Shown piece after piece: positions 34,462 through 44,641 of a stretch of DNA of 64,000 nt (position 1 is its first letter; every line of letters starts with the position of its first letter). The notes below the pieces were generated by a model, which was given only the letters and a program-made list of their open reading frames with translations, had not been told where the DNA came from and searched no databases. Source of the stretch: Brachybacterium paraconglomeratum (GTDB taxonomy: Bacteria; Actinomycetota; Actinomycetes; Actinomycetales; Dermabacteraceae); assembly GCF_003994255.1 (NCBI RefSeq), contig NZ_ML133855.1:248001-312000 (forward strand), given 5' to 3'. A program made the position numbers and the translations under genes.

Positions 34462-36144
34462 ATGACTCTCGCAGTGCAGGACCTCGGCGCGGCTGCTGGT
34501 GATCCCCACCAGCAGCTGATCGAGGCCGTGCGTGCGGGAGGTCCCGGAGCGCTCGCCGAGGAGCTCGGCGACCGCGCTCATGTGCTGAGCGCCCTCACCG
34601 GGTTCCCGCAGGAGCTGTTCGCCCCCGCGGATCCGTCGGCCGAGGCGTTCCGCGACGTGATCGGCAGCCTGCATTCCCTGCGCAGCGCGATCGACGCGCT
34701 CGAGACCCGCGCCGTCGTCGCGCTCGCCGACTCCCTCACCCTGCGCAGGCAGGCCGAGGCGCGGGCGCACGCCGCGCAGGAGGCGGGGGAGGAGACCCCG
34801 CCCGCACAGCTGCTGCGCGCGGCGTCCCGTGAGGCGGCCCGTGAGGTCTCGATGCTCACCCGCCGCTCCCCGGCGTCCGCCTCCCACTCGCTCGCCGCCC
34901 GGCGACGGCTCGTCGCGGACATGCCGGTGATGCTCTCCGCCCTTGCGGACTCCCGGGTCACGACGGAGGATGCCTATCGCACCGCCCGCTCCTTCGCCCC
35001 GCTCACCCCCGCCCAGCGGCGCGAGGCGGACCGGCTGCTCGGGGAGCGCCTGCCCTATCTCGACGGCGCCGGCTCCGAGGAATGGTCTGACGCCCGCGCC
35101 GCCGCGATCTCCCTCGCAGACCCGGACGGCGAGGCCCGCCGCCACCAGCACGCGAAGCACGACCGGCACGTGACGGTGCGCCGCGGCGAGCACGGCATGG
35201 CCACGGTGACGGCGCACGTCACCGCGCTGGACGCGGCTCTGATCCGCAAGCGTCTCTCCCTCGAGGCCGAGCGCCTGCGCGCCTCCGGTGATCGCCGCAG
35301 GCACCAGGCCATCCAGGCCGACACCTTCGTGGACACCCTGATCGGCCGCAGCGGGAGCATGGAGCCGGTGACGCTGGACATCGGCGTGATCATCACCGAC
35401 CACGTGCTGCTCGATCCCGGCACGGGCGACCTCGCCCAGATCGAGGGCTACGGCACGGTTCCCGCCGAGGCGGTGCGGGAGAGCCTGCGGGACCCGCTCG
35501 ACGCGATCGCGGGCACGGACGAGGACCCGCTCGGCCCCGACGGTCCGGCGCTGCGCGCCGTGCTGCGACGCCTGTACGAGCATCCGAGGGCCGAGGAGCT
35601 GGTCGCCGTCGAATCCCGGGCGCGGGCCTTCCCGCCTGCGCTCGCCCGCTTCATCCGCCTGCGCGACCGGACCTGCCGCGGCCCGCACTGCGATGCCCCG
35701 ATCCGCCACATCGACCACATCCGGCCCCACGCTGCCGGGGGATGCACCTGCCTGGAGAACGGGCAGGGGGTCTGCGCCTACTGCAACGACAAGGAGCAGC
35801 AGCTGGCGAGCGTGGAGCGGGTCGGGGTCCCGGCGGTCGACGGGCACGTGGTGGAGTGGACGACGCGGCTCGGCACCACCCGACGGACCCGCTCGGCGGC
35901 GCTGACTCATCGTGTGGAGCCCCCAGATCCAGGGCCGAGGGAACAGGCTGCGCAGCTGCCGACGGACGGGACAGCACCGCAGGAGCCGGCCGATGCCCCG
36001 GGACGGGCGTGCGCTCGAGAACCTGACGGACCGACAGGAGCGGCATGCCCTGGGGGACCGGCCGGGCCGACGGGACCGATCGACTCCCCGGAATCGGCCG
36101 ACCCGACGTGGCCGATGTCGCCGCGGAAGCCGACGGGGAGCTAG
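34462..36144 (+). CDS. DUF222 and HNH endonuclease-domain protein
   Basis: This 560-residue protein has an N-terminal DUF222 helical region (about 40-370), then a C-terminal HNH nuclease fold. The HNH part carries the zinc-binding CRGPHCDAPIRHIDHIRPHAAGG stretch (Cys about 399 and 404, His pair about 410-413) and CAYCNDKEQ. A 90-residue low-complexity tail rich in Pro, Gly, Thr and Glu follows. Such 13E12-type genes are multi-copy and mobile-looking in Micrococcales; their biological target is unknown. It lies downstream of the DnaA-box region and is convergent with the module-B lipoprotein. Confidence 0.85.
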   Translation: MTLAVQDLGAAAGDPHQQLIEAVRAGGPGALAEELGDRAHVLSALTGFPQELFAPADPSAEAFRDVIGSLHSLRSAIDALETRAVVALADSLTLRRQAEARAHAAQEAGEETPPAQLLRAASREAAREVSMLTRRSPASASHSLAARRRLVADMPVMLSALADSRVTTEDAYRTARSFAPLTPAQRREADRLLGERLPYLDGAGSEEWSDARAAAISLADPDGEARRHQHAKHDRHVTVRRGEHGMATVTAHVTALDAALIRKRLSLEAERLRASGDRRRHQAIQADTFVDTLIGRSGSMEPVTLDIGVIITDHVLLDPGTGDLAQIEGYGTVPAEAVRESLRDPLDAIAGTDEDPLGPDGPALRAVLRRLYEHPRAEELVAVESRARAFPPALARFIRLRDRTCRGPHCDAPIRHIDHIRPHAAGGCTCLENGQGVCAYCNDKEQQLASVERVGVPAVDGHVVEWTTRLGTTRRTRSAALTHRVEPPDPGPREQAAQLPTDGTAPQEPADAPGRACAREPDGPTGAACPGGPAGPTGPIDSPESADPTWPMSPRKPTGS

Positions 36145-36190
36145 CTCGTCACCGCAGTGACACCACCGCAGCATGTCACGGCGGATGTGC

Positions 36191-37327
36191 TCACGGCAGC
36201 TCGAACTGCCGCCACTCCGTCCCGTCCCAGGCAGAGATCCCTTCCGACTCGCTCAGCGTGTAGAGCGTCGCCTCGTCCGGGGACCAGCAGATCCTCTCCA
36301 GGAGCGACATCTCGAGCGTCTCCTGCTCGTCGCTGTCCCGATCCCACAGCTGGAGGGTGCCCGACGCACTGAGCACCGCGACCCGGGATCCCGCACCGAC
36401 GGCCAGGTCCCTGAACCGTGCCGCGTCCACCGGCGGGCCCGTGCTCGTCGCGCCGTCGGGCGCTTGCACGGTGAGCGAGGACGGATCGTCGAGCACCTGT
36501 ATCAGGGCGCCGTCCCCGCTGTACCCGAGCCCGAGCACCACCCCGTCGACCCTGTCGAGGACCTCCTCCCGCCGGCCGCTGTGCGGAACCCACAGGCAGG
36601 TCGGCTCCCCGCCCTCGTCGGCGTCCGTCAGCTCGACGCCGCCCGTGGCAAGGCGGCTGCCGTCGGGCGAGAACTCCACGGTCCTCTGTCGACGAGTTCC
36701 CGGGGTGAGGACCCGGGTGCCGGTGCAGCTGTCCGCGGAGGTCGAGTACAGCCGGACGGCGCCGTCGCTCGCCGAGGCCGCCAGCAGCGATCCGTCCGGG
36801 CTGTAGGCGACGTCGAGGATCCGCGCGGCAGTCCCACGAGGCTCCGCACTGCCCACGAGGTTCCGCAGCAGCGAGCCTTCGACATCCACCTCCGCGACGT
36901 GGAGGGCGTCGCCGACCGCGAGGCGCGATCCGTTCGGGTGCCAGGCCAGCGGCCCGATGGCGCGGGGCTTCAGCCGGCGCACGATCTCCCCGGTGCGCGT
37001 GTCCCACAGCAGCACGCCGTGGGTGTCGGCGAGGTCGAGCTGGTAGCGGTCCGGGGCCTCGCAGGCGGCGATCAGCGTGCCGTCGGGGGAGACGGCGGGA
37101 CTCTGGTCCTCGAAATAGCGCCCCTCCCGCGGCATCTTGGGCCGGACGCGGGCACCTCGTGGCAGGCGGGGCGGCTCCGGCTCCGGCACCTCCTCGTCCG
37201 GTCCGAGGCAGCTGCCCACCTCGGGGCTGCTCCCGCAGCCGGGCAGCAGCAGCGCCGCCGGCAGGGCCGCAGCCCCGAGCAGCCAGCGGCGTCGCGGCAG
37301 CGCGAGCCTGCGACGGGAGAGGATCAT
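36191..37327 (-). CDS. WD40/beta-propeller lipoprotein, copy B2
   Basis: This 378-residue lipoprotein has an Arg-rich signal (SRRRLALPRRRWLLG) and lipobox LLPGC (Cys31). Propeller blades follow with PAVSPDGTLIA, LAWHPNGSRLA, VAYSPDGSLLA, VEFSPDGSRLA and ICWSPDEATLY. It ends DGTEWRQFELP, close to the FDLP end of copy A. It lies 51 nt downstream of the B2 metalloprotease and is the last gene of module B; no small-protein gene follows it. The predicted place is the outer face of the membrane. Confidence 0.82.
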   Translation of the reverse strand: MILSRRRLALPRRRWLLGAAALPAALLLPGCGSSPEVGSCLGPDEEVPEPEPPRLPRGARVRPKMPREGRYFEDQSPAVSPDGTLIAACEAPDRYQLDLADTHGVLLWDTRTGEIVRRLKPRAIGPLAWHPNGSRLAVGDALHVAEVDVEGSLLRNLVGSAEPRGTAARILDVAYSPDGSLLAASASDGAVRLYSTSADSCTGTRVLTPGTRRQRTVEFSPDGSRLATGGVELTDADEGGEPTCLWVPHSGRREEVLDRVDGVVLGLGYSGDGALIQVLDDPSSLTVQAPDGATSTGPPVDAARFRDLAVGAGSRVAVLSASGTLQLWDRDSDEQETLEMSLLERICWSPDEATLYTLSESEGISAWDGTEWRQFELP

Positions 37328-37378
37328 GGCATCACCGCCTCGAAGGGGAACCGGGGAGCGGTCTCAGCGCAGGGACGC

Positions 37379-38365
37379 TCACGAGATGACCGGGACGCCG
37401 GCATCGAGCTGGTACTGCCGGAGCTCCTCGAGAGTGATGTCCTCGGCGAACTCATCCCCCTCGTCGAAGGCATCCTCCTCGAGCGGCTGCTCCCGGTACG
37501 CCTCGTACTCCTCGTTCCAGGCGTCCTTCTCCGACTGCGGGGCGTCCTCGCCCGGCTGGTCCTCCGGGAATTCCGTGTAGTCCTTGTCGTTCTCGCGCCA
37601 GGCCTCGATCTCCTCCTTGGTGACCCCGTACTCCTCCTCGATCCGCTCATACTCCGCGGCGCTGTGGTCCTTCCGCCAGAACTGCCATGCGGGAGGTCCG
37701 TCGGTCTCCTCGACCCAGTTGTCCTGTGCGGCATGGCGGGCCTCGTGGACGGCGGTGTTGAGGGAGTCCGGGTCCTCGAGGGACGTGCTGTCGATCTGGA
37801 TGTGCTCCCCGCGCAGGGGATGCCAGACGTCGAACTCGTACCAGATGCCGAGCGATCCGTCTTGCGACAGATCGTCGAAGTAGACGGGCACGTCGTCGAC
37901 ACCCTGACGCTCGAGCTCCTGGGCGACGATCTCCTGGAGGACCCGCTTCTGCTCGGGCGGGTCCATCGCGGTCCAGGCGTCGGCGACCTCCTGGCTCACC
38001 GCCCCGTCCCCGCCGCCGCCGGCGCGGCGGCCACGTCCCGATGCGCTGCCGGACGAGCTGGCCCCGCTCCCGCCCCTCTCACCCCCGCCGCGCTCGCTCT
38101 GCGAGGCGGTCTCCTGTTGCTCCGCCTCCTCCTCGAGCTCTCTTCCGGCGGCCTCGAGCGCGATGCACTGCTCGCGCAGCATCCGAGACACGCCGGTGCT
38201 CCAGTCCGCGCGGAATCGGTCCGCATCCGGTCCCCGCCAGATCGTCTCGCTCGCTCCCACGAGCGCATCGAGCACGCCGTGCCGCTCCTCGAGACGTTCG
38301 CCGGCAGCCTGCAGACGCTCAGCATGGGCCTCGCCCTGCGCGGTGTCCATGCCGATGAGCTCCAC
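37379..38365 (-). CDS. WXG100-like protein fused to a putative HExRH zinc metalloprotease, copy B2
   Basis: This 328-residue protein is read from GTG 38365. That start gives VELIGMDTAQ, which aligns with MAFIGMSTDQ and MAFQGMDPEQ of the paralogues, and it follows a GGGGGAGG site. The upstream ATG 38380 would lie about 9 nt from the predicted transcription start. The domains are WXG100-like (about 1-85, TIWRGPDADRF), a Gly/Ser/Arg linker, and a C-terminal peptidase-like part. That part carries HEARHAAQ (H207, E208, H211), YERIEEEYGVTKEEIEAWRE and a late PLEEDAF. An extra acidic insertion lies before the C-terminus. The target is unknown. Confidence 0.74.
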   Translation of the reverse strand: MELIGMDTAQGEAHAERLQAAGERLEERHGVLDALVGASETIWRGPDADRFRADWSTGVSRMLREQCIALEAAGRELEEEAEQQETASQSERGGGERGGSGASSSGSASGRGRRAGGGGDGAVSQEVADAWTAMDPPEQKRVLQEIVAQELERQGVDDVPVYFDDLSQDGSLGIWYEFDVWHPLRGEHIQIDSTSLEDPDSLNTAVHEARHAAQDNWVEETDGPPAWQFWRKDHSAAEYERIEEEYGVTKEEIEAWRENDKDYTEFPEDQPGEDAPQSEKDAWNEEYEAYREQPLEEDAFDEGDEFAEDITLEELRQYQLDAGVPVIS

Positions 38366-38395
38366 GGCCTCCCCCTTCATCCCGTTCCGGGATCG

Positions 38396-38439
38396 ACCCT
38401 AGAGGAGAACGGGAATAGAGGACATGGGGAGTCCTCCCC
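38396..38439 (-). promoter_or_regulatory. Promoter of module unit B2 with GGGGAG-NN-CTCCCC operator
   Basis: The minus strand reads palindrome GGGGAGGACTCCCC (38426-38439), then 24 nt, then -10 TAGGGT (38396-38401). Palindrome, spacing and -10 position are the same as upstream of unit B1. The palindrome would cover about -37 to -50, a typical activator position. Confidence 0.55.
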
Positions 38440-38451
38440 TGTGGACGGACC

Positions 38452-38997
38452 TCAGCTCCGCGGATCGTCCTGGGTCTCGGCCTGCTGTGCGGCGGCGGGC
38501 GGGGCGAGCCAGAGCAGCCGGAACCACACCTCGCCGCCGTCCTCGAGAGTGTGGACGTCGAACTGTCCGCGCTCGTCGGAGACCTGCCGCTGGGCGGTCG
38601 GGCGCTGCGAGGAGGCGCGCAGGATGTCGTACTCGTCCTCGATGCGGAGCACGGAGCACGGCTCATCCTCGGAGCCGTCGCCCGAGGCAGCGATGCTGTC
38701 GAGCGCGAGCCGGGAGAACTTCGCCTCGACCCGGCCGGCCTCGGCGTCGCCCAGCTCGGTGAGCGCCTTTGCGAGGTATCCGTGCGCCGACGGGCTCAGG
38801 AGCGCGCCGGGCATCCACGAGCGGATCAGGTCGACGATCTCCCGGTGCTTCCCGGCGCGCAGCAGCGGGACGACCGCCCGGGAGACGGAGAGCAGAGGGT
38901 CGTAGCGGGGAGCCGCCATGATCCCGGCCTGCAGGTCGTGAAGACCCTCGGGCGTCGGGTCCAGGGCGTAGGCCTCGACGAGGTTGTTCAGGGACAT
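38452..38997 (-). CDS. Small protein of the WXG-metalloprotease/WD40 module, copy B1
   Basis: This 181-residue protein is paralogous to the product at 22245 and of unrecognised family. Conserved blocks are DPTPEGLHDL, WMPGALLSPSAHGYLAKAL, VLRIEDEYDILRAS, a TAQR segment and DVHTLEDGGEVWFRLLW. It adds a short polar tail. There is no signal peptide or membrane segment. It is third in unit B1, 76 nt after the WD40 gene, and its stop lies 12 nt from the operator of unit B2, so the two units abut. Confidence 0.7.
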   Translation of the reverse strand: MSLNNLVEAYALDPTPEGLHDLQAGIMAAPRYDPLLSVSRAVVPLLRAGKHREIVDLIRSWMPGALLSPSAHGYLAKALTELGDAEAGRVEAKFSRLALDSIAASGDGSEDEPCSVLRIEDEYDILRASSQRPTAQRQVSDERGQFDVHTLEDGGEVWFRLLWLAPPAAAQQAETQDDPRS

Positions 38998-39073
38998 CGT
39001 GTGTTCTTTCGCGGGTCAGGTGGGAAAGCCGTGGAGGCGGAGGAGGTCCATGTCGGTCGGCGCGTCAGGAGCA

Positions 39074-40249
39074 TCAGGGCGTCTCGAAGCTGTTCCAGGA
39101 CTCGCCTCCGGACCAGGCGACGACGCCCTGGGACGGGGAGGCGCTGTACAGAGTCCTGCCGTCGGAGGAGAACACGAGCCGGCCTGCGGATCCGCGCACG
39201 ACGGGGAGCTCGACGGTCCCGTCGGTCTCGCGCTCCCAGAGCAGGACCCGGTTGTCGCCCCGGCCGACGGCGGCGACACGTCCCCCCGGCCCCGCGGCCA
39301 CCCAGTACGGGCCCGACGCGGAGAGAGCCGGTCCGGTGGTCACCTCTCCGGAAGGGGCCAGGGCGTGGAGGGCGCGCTCCCCGTCGGCGGCGAGGATCAG
39401 CGTGCCGTCCCCGGCGTGCGCCAGCCCGGCGACCGTCCCGGGGAGGTCCGGGCCGGTGCCCGTGCGCGTCCCGGCATGCGGGTCCCAGAGCTCGACCGTC
39501 CCGTCCTCGGCGCAGAGGGCGAGCGTGTCGTCGGCGGGGGAGAGGCTGAGCGCGATCACCGTCCCGAGCTCCGCAGCGATCTCGTGCTCGACCTCGCAGG
39601 TCTCGTCCTCGAGATTCCAGATCGTGACGCGCCCGTCGGCGCCGAGCACCACCAGGCGGGTGCCGTCGGCGGTGAGGGCGAGATCGCCGACCCGATTCCC
39701 GATCCGGGGGCCGAAGGGCTCCTCGCCGCCGGTCAGCACCTTCAGCACCTCGCCGTCCGCCTCGCGGAGCTCGACGGTCGTGACACCGCCGATCGCGAGC
39801 CGTCCGCGGGCGTCCGCGGCGATCGCACCGACCAGGCCGTTGTCGAGCCGTTCGAGGATCGTGCCGTCGGCGGTGCTCCACACGACGGTCCCGAAGGTGT
39901 CCGACTCTCCGAGCATCAGCGCGTCCGAGGTCTGCTGGGCGGCGATCCGTTCCCCGCCCGCGAACAGGGCCAGGCCGTACTCCGACAGAGGCCGGTCCGG
40001 GATCGCCTCGTTCTCCGGGCCGGCGTCCGCGCGCGCGGGCGGCTCGGGGCGCTCTCCGCGTGACGCCTCCTCGTCCGACAGGCAACGATCCGGCGACGCG
40101 GCCGCCTTCGTCTCCCCCGGTCCGTCGGCGGTGACCGGGTCCTGCGAGGGCTCGTCGCCGCCGCCGAAGGATCCGCAGCCGACGAGGGAGAGCGCCGCGG
40201 GCAGCAGGCTCGCGCCGAGCAGTCTCCGGCGGCTCGGAGAGGGGGTCAT
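39074..40249 (-). CDS. WD40/beta-propeller lipoprotein, copy B1
   Basis: This 391-residue lipoprotein has signal SPSRRRLLGASLLPAAL and lipobox LVGC (Cys25). Propeller repeats follow, including TVVWSTADGTILERLD, LALTADGTRLVVLGADGRV, IALSLSPADDTLAL, VELWDPHAG and VFSSDGRTLYSAS. It ends SWNSFETP, matching the other two copies. ATG 40249 has a GAGGAG site. It is second in unit B1, 58 nt after the metalloprotease. Confidence 0.82.
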   Translation of the reverse strand: MTPSPSRRRLLGASLLPAALSLVGCGSFGGGDEPSQDPVTADGPGETKAAASPDRCLSDEEASRGERPEPPARADAGPENEAIPDRPLSEYGLALFAGGERIAAQQTSDALMLGESDTFGTVVWSTADGTILERLDNGLVGAIAADARGRLAIGGVTTVELREADGEVLKVLTGGEEPFGPRIGNRVGDLALTADGTRLVVLGADGRVTIWNLEDETCEVEHEIAAELGTVIALSLSPADDTLALCAEDGTVELWDPHAGTRTGTGPDLPGTVAGLAHAGDGTLILAADGERALHALAPSGEVTTGPALSASGPYWVAAGPGGRVAAVGRGDNRVLLWERETDGTVELPVVRGSAGRLVFSSDGRTLYSASPSQGVVAWSGGESWNSFETP

Positions 40250-40307
40250 CGTCGCTCCTCGTGGTGGTCGGTGTCAGGACGCTCGGCACTGCTCATCAGA
40301 GTGTTCC

Positions 40308-41210
40308 TCATCGGACCCCTGCCCGCTCCTCGTATCGGTCGAGGTCCTCCATCGTCAGCTCCTCGGAGAACTCTGCCCCGGCGTTACGGGCATCGACCTC
40401 GACGGACCTGTCGTAATACGGATCCTTCTCCTCCTCGGAGGCCTCCCAGTGCTCACGCCAGGAGTCGATCTCCTCCCTGGTGAAGCCGTGCTCCTCCTCG
40501 AGGCGCTCGTAGTCGTCCGCGGTGGAATCCACGCCGGGCAGCCAGTCCCAGAACCCGGGCTCCGTATCCTGTACGGCCTCCCACTGTGCGGCGTGACGGG
40601 CCTCGTGAGCGAGGGTGTGCAGCAGGCGCGGGGTGTCCAGGACGCTGCCGTTGATCGAGATCGAGTGTCCGTCCTCGCCGAACGACCACAGGCCGTTCCC
40701 GTCGGTCAGGGCGAAATCGATGGGCACGTCCTCGATCCCGTACTGCTCCAGCTCCTCCTCGATGATCGCTCGGGCGACCGCTTCGCGGTCCTCCTTGCTC
40801 ATCGACTCCCAGCGCTCGGCGACCTCCGGATCGACCTTGCCGTAGTACGGCTCCTCGCCAGGTGCATTGGGGCCGTCCTGTGCCGAGGGGCCCGTCGCCG
40901 ACCCGGCCTCGTCGCCCGCGCCGGAGGAGGCAGCAGCCCCGTCGCTCTCGGAGGCGCTCTCCTGCTCGTCGCGGTGCTGGCACAGCTCGCCGCTGCGAGC
41001 GATCAGATCTCCTGCGGCGGTGCGGAGCGCCTGCGCCGTCGAGCTCCACGAGGCGCGGAATGCCTCTGCATCGGCACCGATCCAGAACTCCGAACTGCGC
41101 ACGACGGCCGAGCCCAGCTCCTCGGCCAGCTGCTCCAGCTGCTGAGCACCGGTGTCGGTGCGCTCTGCCTGCGCCGATGCCTGGTCGGTGCTCATGCCGA
41201 TGAAGGCCAT
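40308..41210 (-). CDS. WXG100-like protein fused to a putative HExRH zinc metalloprotease, copy B1
   Basis: This 300-residue protein starts MAFIGMSTDQ. The WXG100-like helical hairpin is about residues 1-85 (FWIGADAEAF turn at about 42-51), with a Ser/Ala/Gly linker (about 86-120). The C-terminal domain has HEARHAAQ (H202, E203, H206), DYERLEEEHGFTREEIDSWRE and EVDAR (271-275). These motifs are shared with copies A and B2, while the linkers differ. It opens unit B1. The predicted promoter has an operator-like palindrome at 41322-41335. The role as a type VII-exported effector is inferred from the WXG100-like part. Confidence 0.75.
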   Translation of the reverse strand: MAFIGMSTDQASAQAERTDTGAQQLEQLAEELGSAVVRSSEFWIGADAEAFRASWSSTAQALRTAAGDLIARSGELCQHRDEQESASESDGAAASSGAGDEAGSATGPSAQDGPNAPGEEPYYGKVDPEVAERWESMSKEDREAVARAIIEEELEQYGIEDVPIDFALTDGNGLWSFGEDGHSISINGSVLDTPRLLHTLAHEARHAAQWEAVQDTEPGFWDWLPGVDSTADDYERLEEEHGFTREEIDSWREHWEASEEEKDPYYDRSVEVDARNAGAEFSEELTMEDLDRYEERAGVR

Positions 41211-41291
41211 GGGATCCCCCGTCTCGTCCCGTGCGCGGTTCCGTGCCCCTTCGGCACCGTGCGATCTGTCGCATCACGCGTCGTCGGTCCG

Positions 41292-41335
41292 ATGGTAGAG
41301 CGAGCCCTGCACGAGAGCGATGGGGAGAACTCCCC
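41292..41335 (-). promoter_or_regulatory. Promoter of module unit B1 with GGGGAG-NN-CTCCCC operator
   Basis: The minus strand reads GGGGAGTTCTCCCC (41322-41335), 24 nt, then -10 TACCAT (41292-41297). The two module-B promoters also share CCCCAT after the palindrome and CTC just before the -10. Confidence 0.55.
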
Positions 41336-41365
41336 GGGCACGGCACCGCGTGACGTCTCGCGCTC

Positions 41366-42694
<1,329 letters not shown>

Positions 42695-42794
42695 GCGGAG
42701 CTCCTTCGCGGGAGGGGCGGGGGACGACGGGTGATGGTGCGGTGCCGGGCCGCGGCACAGCGGGCGCGCCGACGGGCGCGGGCCGGGCCGCGGC

Positions 42795-43817
42795 TCAGGC
42801 GAACTCGCGCAGGTGCGGGGGCAGGCCCTGCTGGAACCAGCCCGCGACCTCGCTCGCGTAGTACGTCAGGACGGTCGAGGCACCGGCGCGGCGGAAGGCC
42901 AGCAGCGACTCGAGGATCGTGCGGTCGCGGTCGATCCAGTCGTTCGCCGCGGCCGCCTCGATCATCGCGTACTCGCCGGAGACCTGGTAGGCGCCGACGG
43001 GGACGGGGGAGGCGGCGGCGACGTCCTTCAGCACGTCGAGATAGGGCAAGCCGGGCTTGACCATGACGAGGTCCGCGCCCTCGGCGACGTCGAGCTCCAG
43101 CTCGCGCAGAGCCTCGCGGCCGTTGGCGGGATCCTGCTGGTAGGTGCGGCGATCGCCCTGCAGGGACGAGTCCACGGCCTCGCGGAACGGGCCGTAGAAG
43201 GCGGAGGCGTACTTCGCGGTGTAGGCGAAGAGCGCGGTCTCGAGATGCCCTTCGGCATCGAGCGCATCGCGGATCGCGGCGATCTGGCCGTCCATCATCC
43301 CCGACGGCCCCAGCAGGTGCGCGCCGGCCTCGGCCTGCGCGAGAGCCATCTCGCGGTAGCGCACGAGCGTCGCGTCGTTGTCGACCCGGCCGTCGGCGTC
43401 GAGCACGCCGCAGTGGCCGTGGTCGGTGAACTCGTCCAGGCACAGGTCGGCCATGATCACGGTCTGATCGCCGAGTTCGGCGCGCAGGCGGGCCAGCGCC
43501 CGGTTGAGGATCCCGTCCGGGTCGGTGGCGCCGGAGCCGACGGCGTCCTTGTGCTCGGGCACGCCGAAGAGCATCACGCCGCCGACGCCGCGCTCGGCCG
43601 CCTCGGTCGCGGCGCGGACCAGGGAGTCCATCGTGTGCTGCTCGACGCCGGGCATCGAGGTCACGGGCTTGCTCTCGCTCGCGCCCTCGCGCACGAACAT
43701 CGGCAGCACGAGGTCGGCGGGGCGGAGGGCGTGCTCCCGCACCAGGGAGCGCATCGCGGCGCTGCTGCGCAGGCGGCGGGGGCGGTCGATCGGTCCGGGG
43801 AGGGTCGGCTGGGTCAT
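42795..43817 (-). CDS. hemB: Delta-aminolevulinic acid dehydratase (porphobilinogen synthase)
   Basis: This 340-residue enzyme condenses two 5-aminolevulinates to porphobilinogen. The catalytic lysines are in [15 protein letters not shown] and [11 protein letters not shown]. The metal-site segment reads [14 protein letters not shown], with two of the three Cys of Zn-type enzymes and an Asp at the middle one, a mixed pattern. ATG 43817 has GAAGGAG and overlaps the hemD stop (ATGA). Confidence 0.95.
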   Translation of the reverse strand: MTQPTLPGPIDRPRRLRSSAAMRSLVREHALRPADLVLPMFVREGASESKPVTSMPGVEQHTMDSLVRAATEAAERGVGGVMLFGVPEHKDAVGSGATDPDGILNRALARLRAELGDQTVIMADLCLDEFTDHGHCGVLDADGRVDNDATLVRYREMALAQAEAGAHLLGPSGMMDGQIAAIRDALDAEGHLETALFAYTAKYASAFYGPFREAVDSSLQGDRRTYQQDPANGREALRELELDVAEGADLVMVKPGLPYLDVLKDVAAASPVPVGAYQVSGEYAMIEAAAANDWIDRDRTILESLLAFRRAGASTVLTYYASEVAGWFQQGLPPHLREFA

Positions 43818-44641
43818 CGGGTCTCCTTCGATCGGGGGTGCGTGGGGTGGGCGGCTGACGGGGCGGGGCCCGACGGGGGCGTCTCGTGCGGCGCCGCGTC
43901 GAGCGCCTCGAGGACGGCCGCGACGAGCGCCTCGTCGGTCGGGGCGGCGGCCTGGTGGAGGGGACCGAGGCCGGCGGCGCGGACGGCCTCGGCGGTCGGG
44001 TCGCCGATGGCGATCACCGCGGTGGCGGGGTGCACGCCGAGCTCGGCGGCGCGTCGGGCGATCATCGGGCTGGTCAGCACGATCGCCGCGTAGCGCCCTG
44101 CGGCCAGGCCCTCGGCGACCGTCGGGGACGGGTCCGCGGGTTCGGGACGGTAGGCCTCGACCTCCACCACCTCGTAGCCGGCCGCGCGCAGCCCCTCGGG
44201 GACGGTGCGGGAGGCGGCGGACGAGGCCGGGAACAGCACCCGATCGCCCGGGGCGGCGGGCGGCATCGCCGCGACGAGCGCCGCACCGGAGCCGTCGGCC
44301 ACGGCGGTGGGCGAGAGGCCTGCCGCCCGCAGGGTCTGGGCGGTGCCCCCACCGACGGCGATGACCGCCGTCTCGAAGGGGGCCTCCGCGCCGGCGAGGA
44401 CCTCGGCGGCGGTGCGGGAGGTGACCACGAGATGCGTGAACGCGCCCGCGGCGAGCTGTGCGAGGGCGGCCTCGAGCTCCTCTCCGCTGCTCGGGACGAG
44501 GCGGGTCAGCGGGGCGTGCTCGGCCGTGAGCCCCTCCGCCTCGAGCAGGCTCGCGAGACGCTCCCCCCGCCCCGCCGGGCGCGTGACCAGCACGGGCCCG
44601 GCGGCGCGGGGCGGGGCGGAGGGCATCTCGGCGGAGGACAT
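43814..44641 (-). CDS. hemD: Uroporphyrinogen-III synthase
   Basis: This 275-residue protein is diverged, like all HemD, but shows the two-domain pattern: [21 protein letters not shown] at the start, [37 protein letters not shown] and [15 protein letters not shown]. It cyclises hydroxymethylbilane with inversion of ring D. It shares one base with the hemC stop and overlaps hemB by ATGA. The Pro/Ser-rich tail of about 25 residues is extra. Confidence 0.9.
   Translation of the reverse strand: MSSAEMPSAPPRAAGPVLVTRPAGRGERLASLLEAEGLTAEHAPLTRLVPSSGEELEAALAQLAAGAFTHLVVTSRTAAEVLAGAEAPFETAVIAVGGGTAQTLRAAGLSPTAVADGSGAALVAAMPPAAPGDRVLFPASSAASRTVPEGLRAAGYEVVEVEAYRPEPADPSPTVAEGLAAGRYAAIVLTSPMIARRAAELGVHPATAVIAIGDPTAEAVRAAGLGPLHQAAAPTDEALVAAVLEALDAAPHETPPSGPAPSAAHPTHPRSKETR

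Noticed and set aside
34052..36144. Integrated element bounded by the tRNA gene
   Set aside because: No integrase, no repeated tRNA 3-prime end and no phage or plasmid genes were found nearby.
22245..41210. Complete type VII secretion locus
   Set aside because: WXG100-like domains are present, but no EccC, EccB, EccD, EccE or mycosin gene is in the window.
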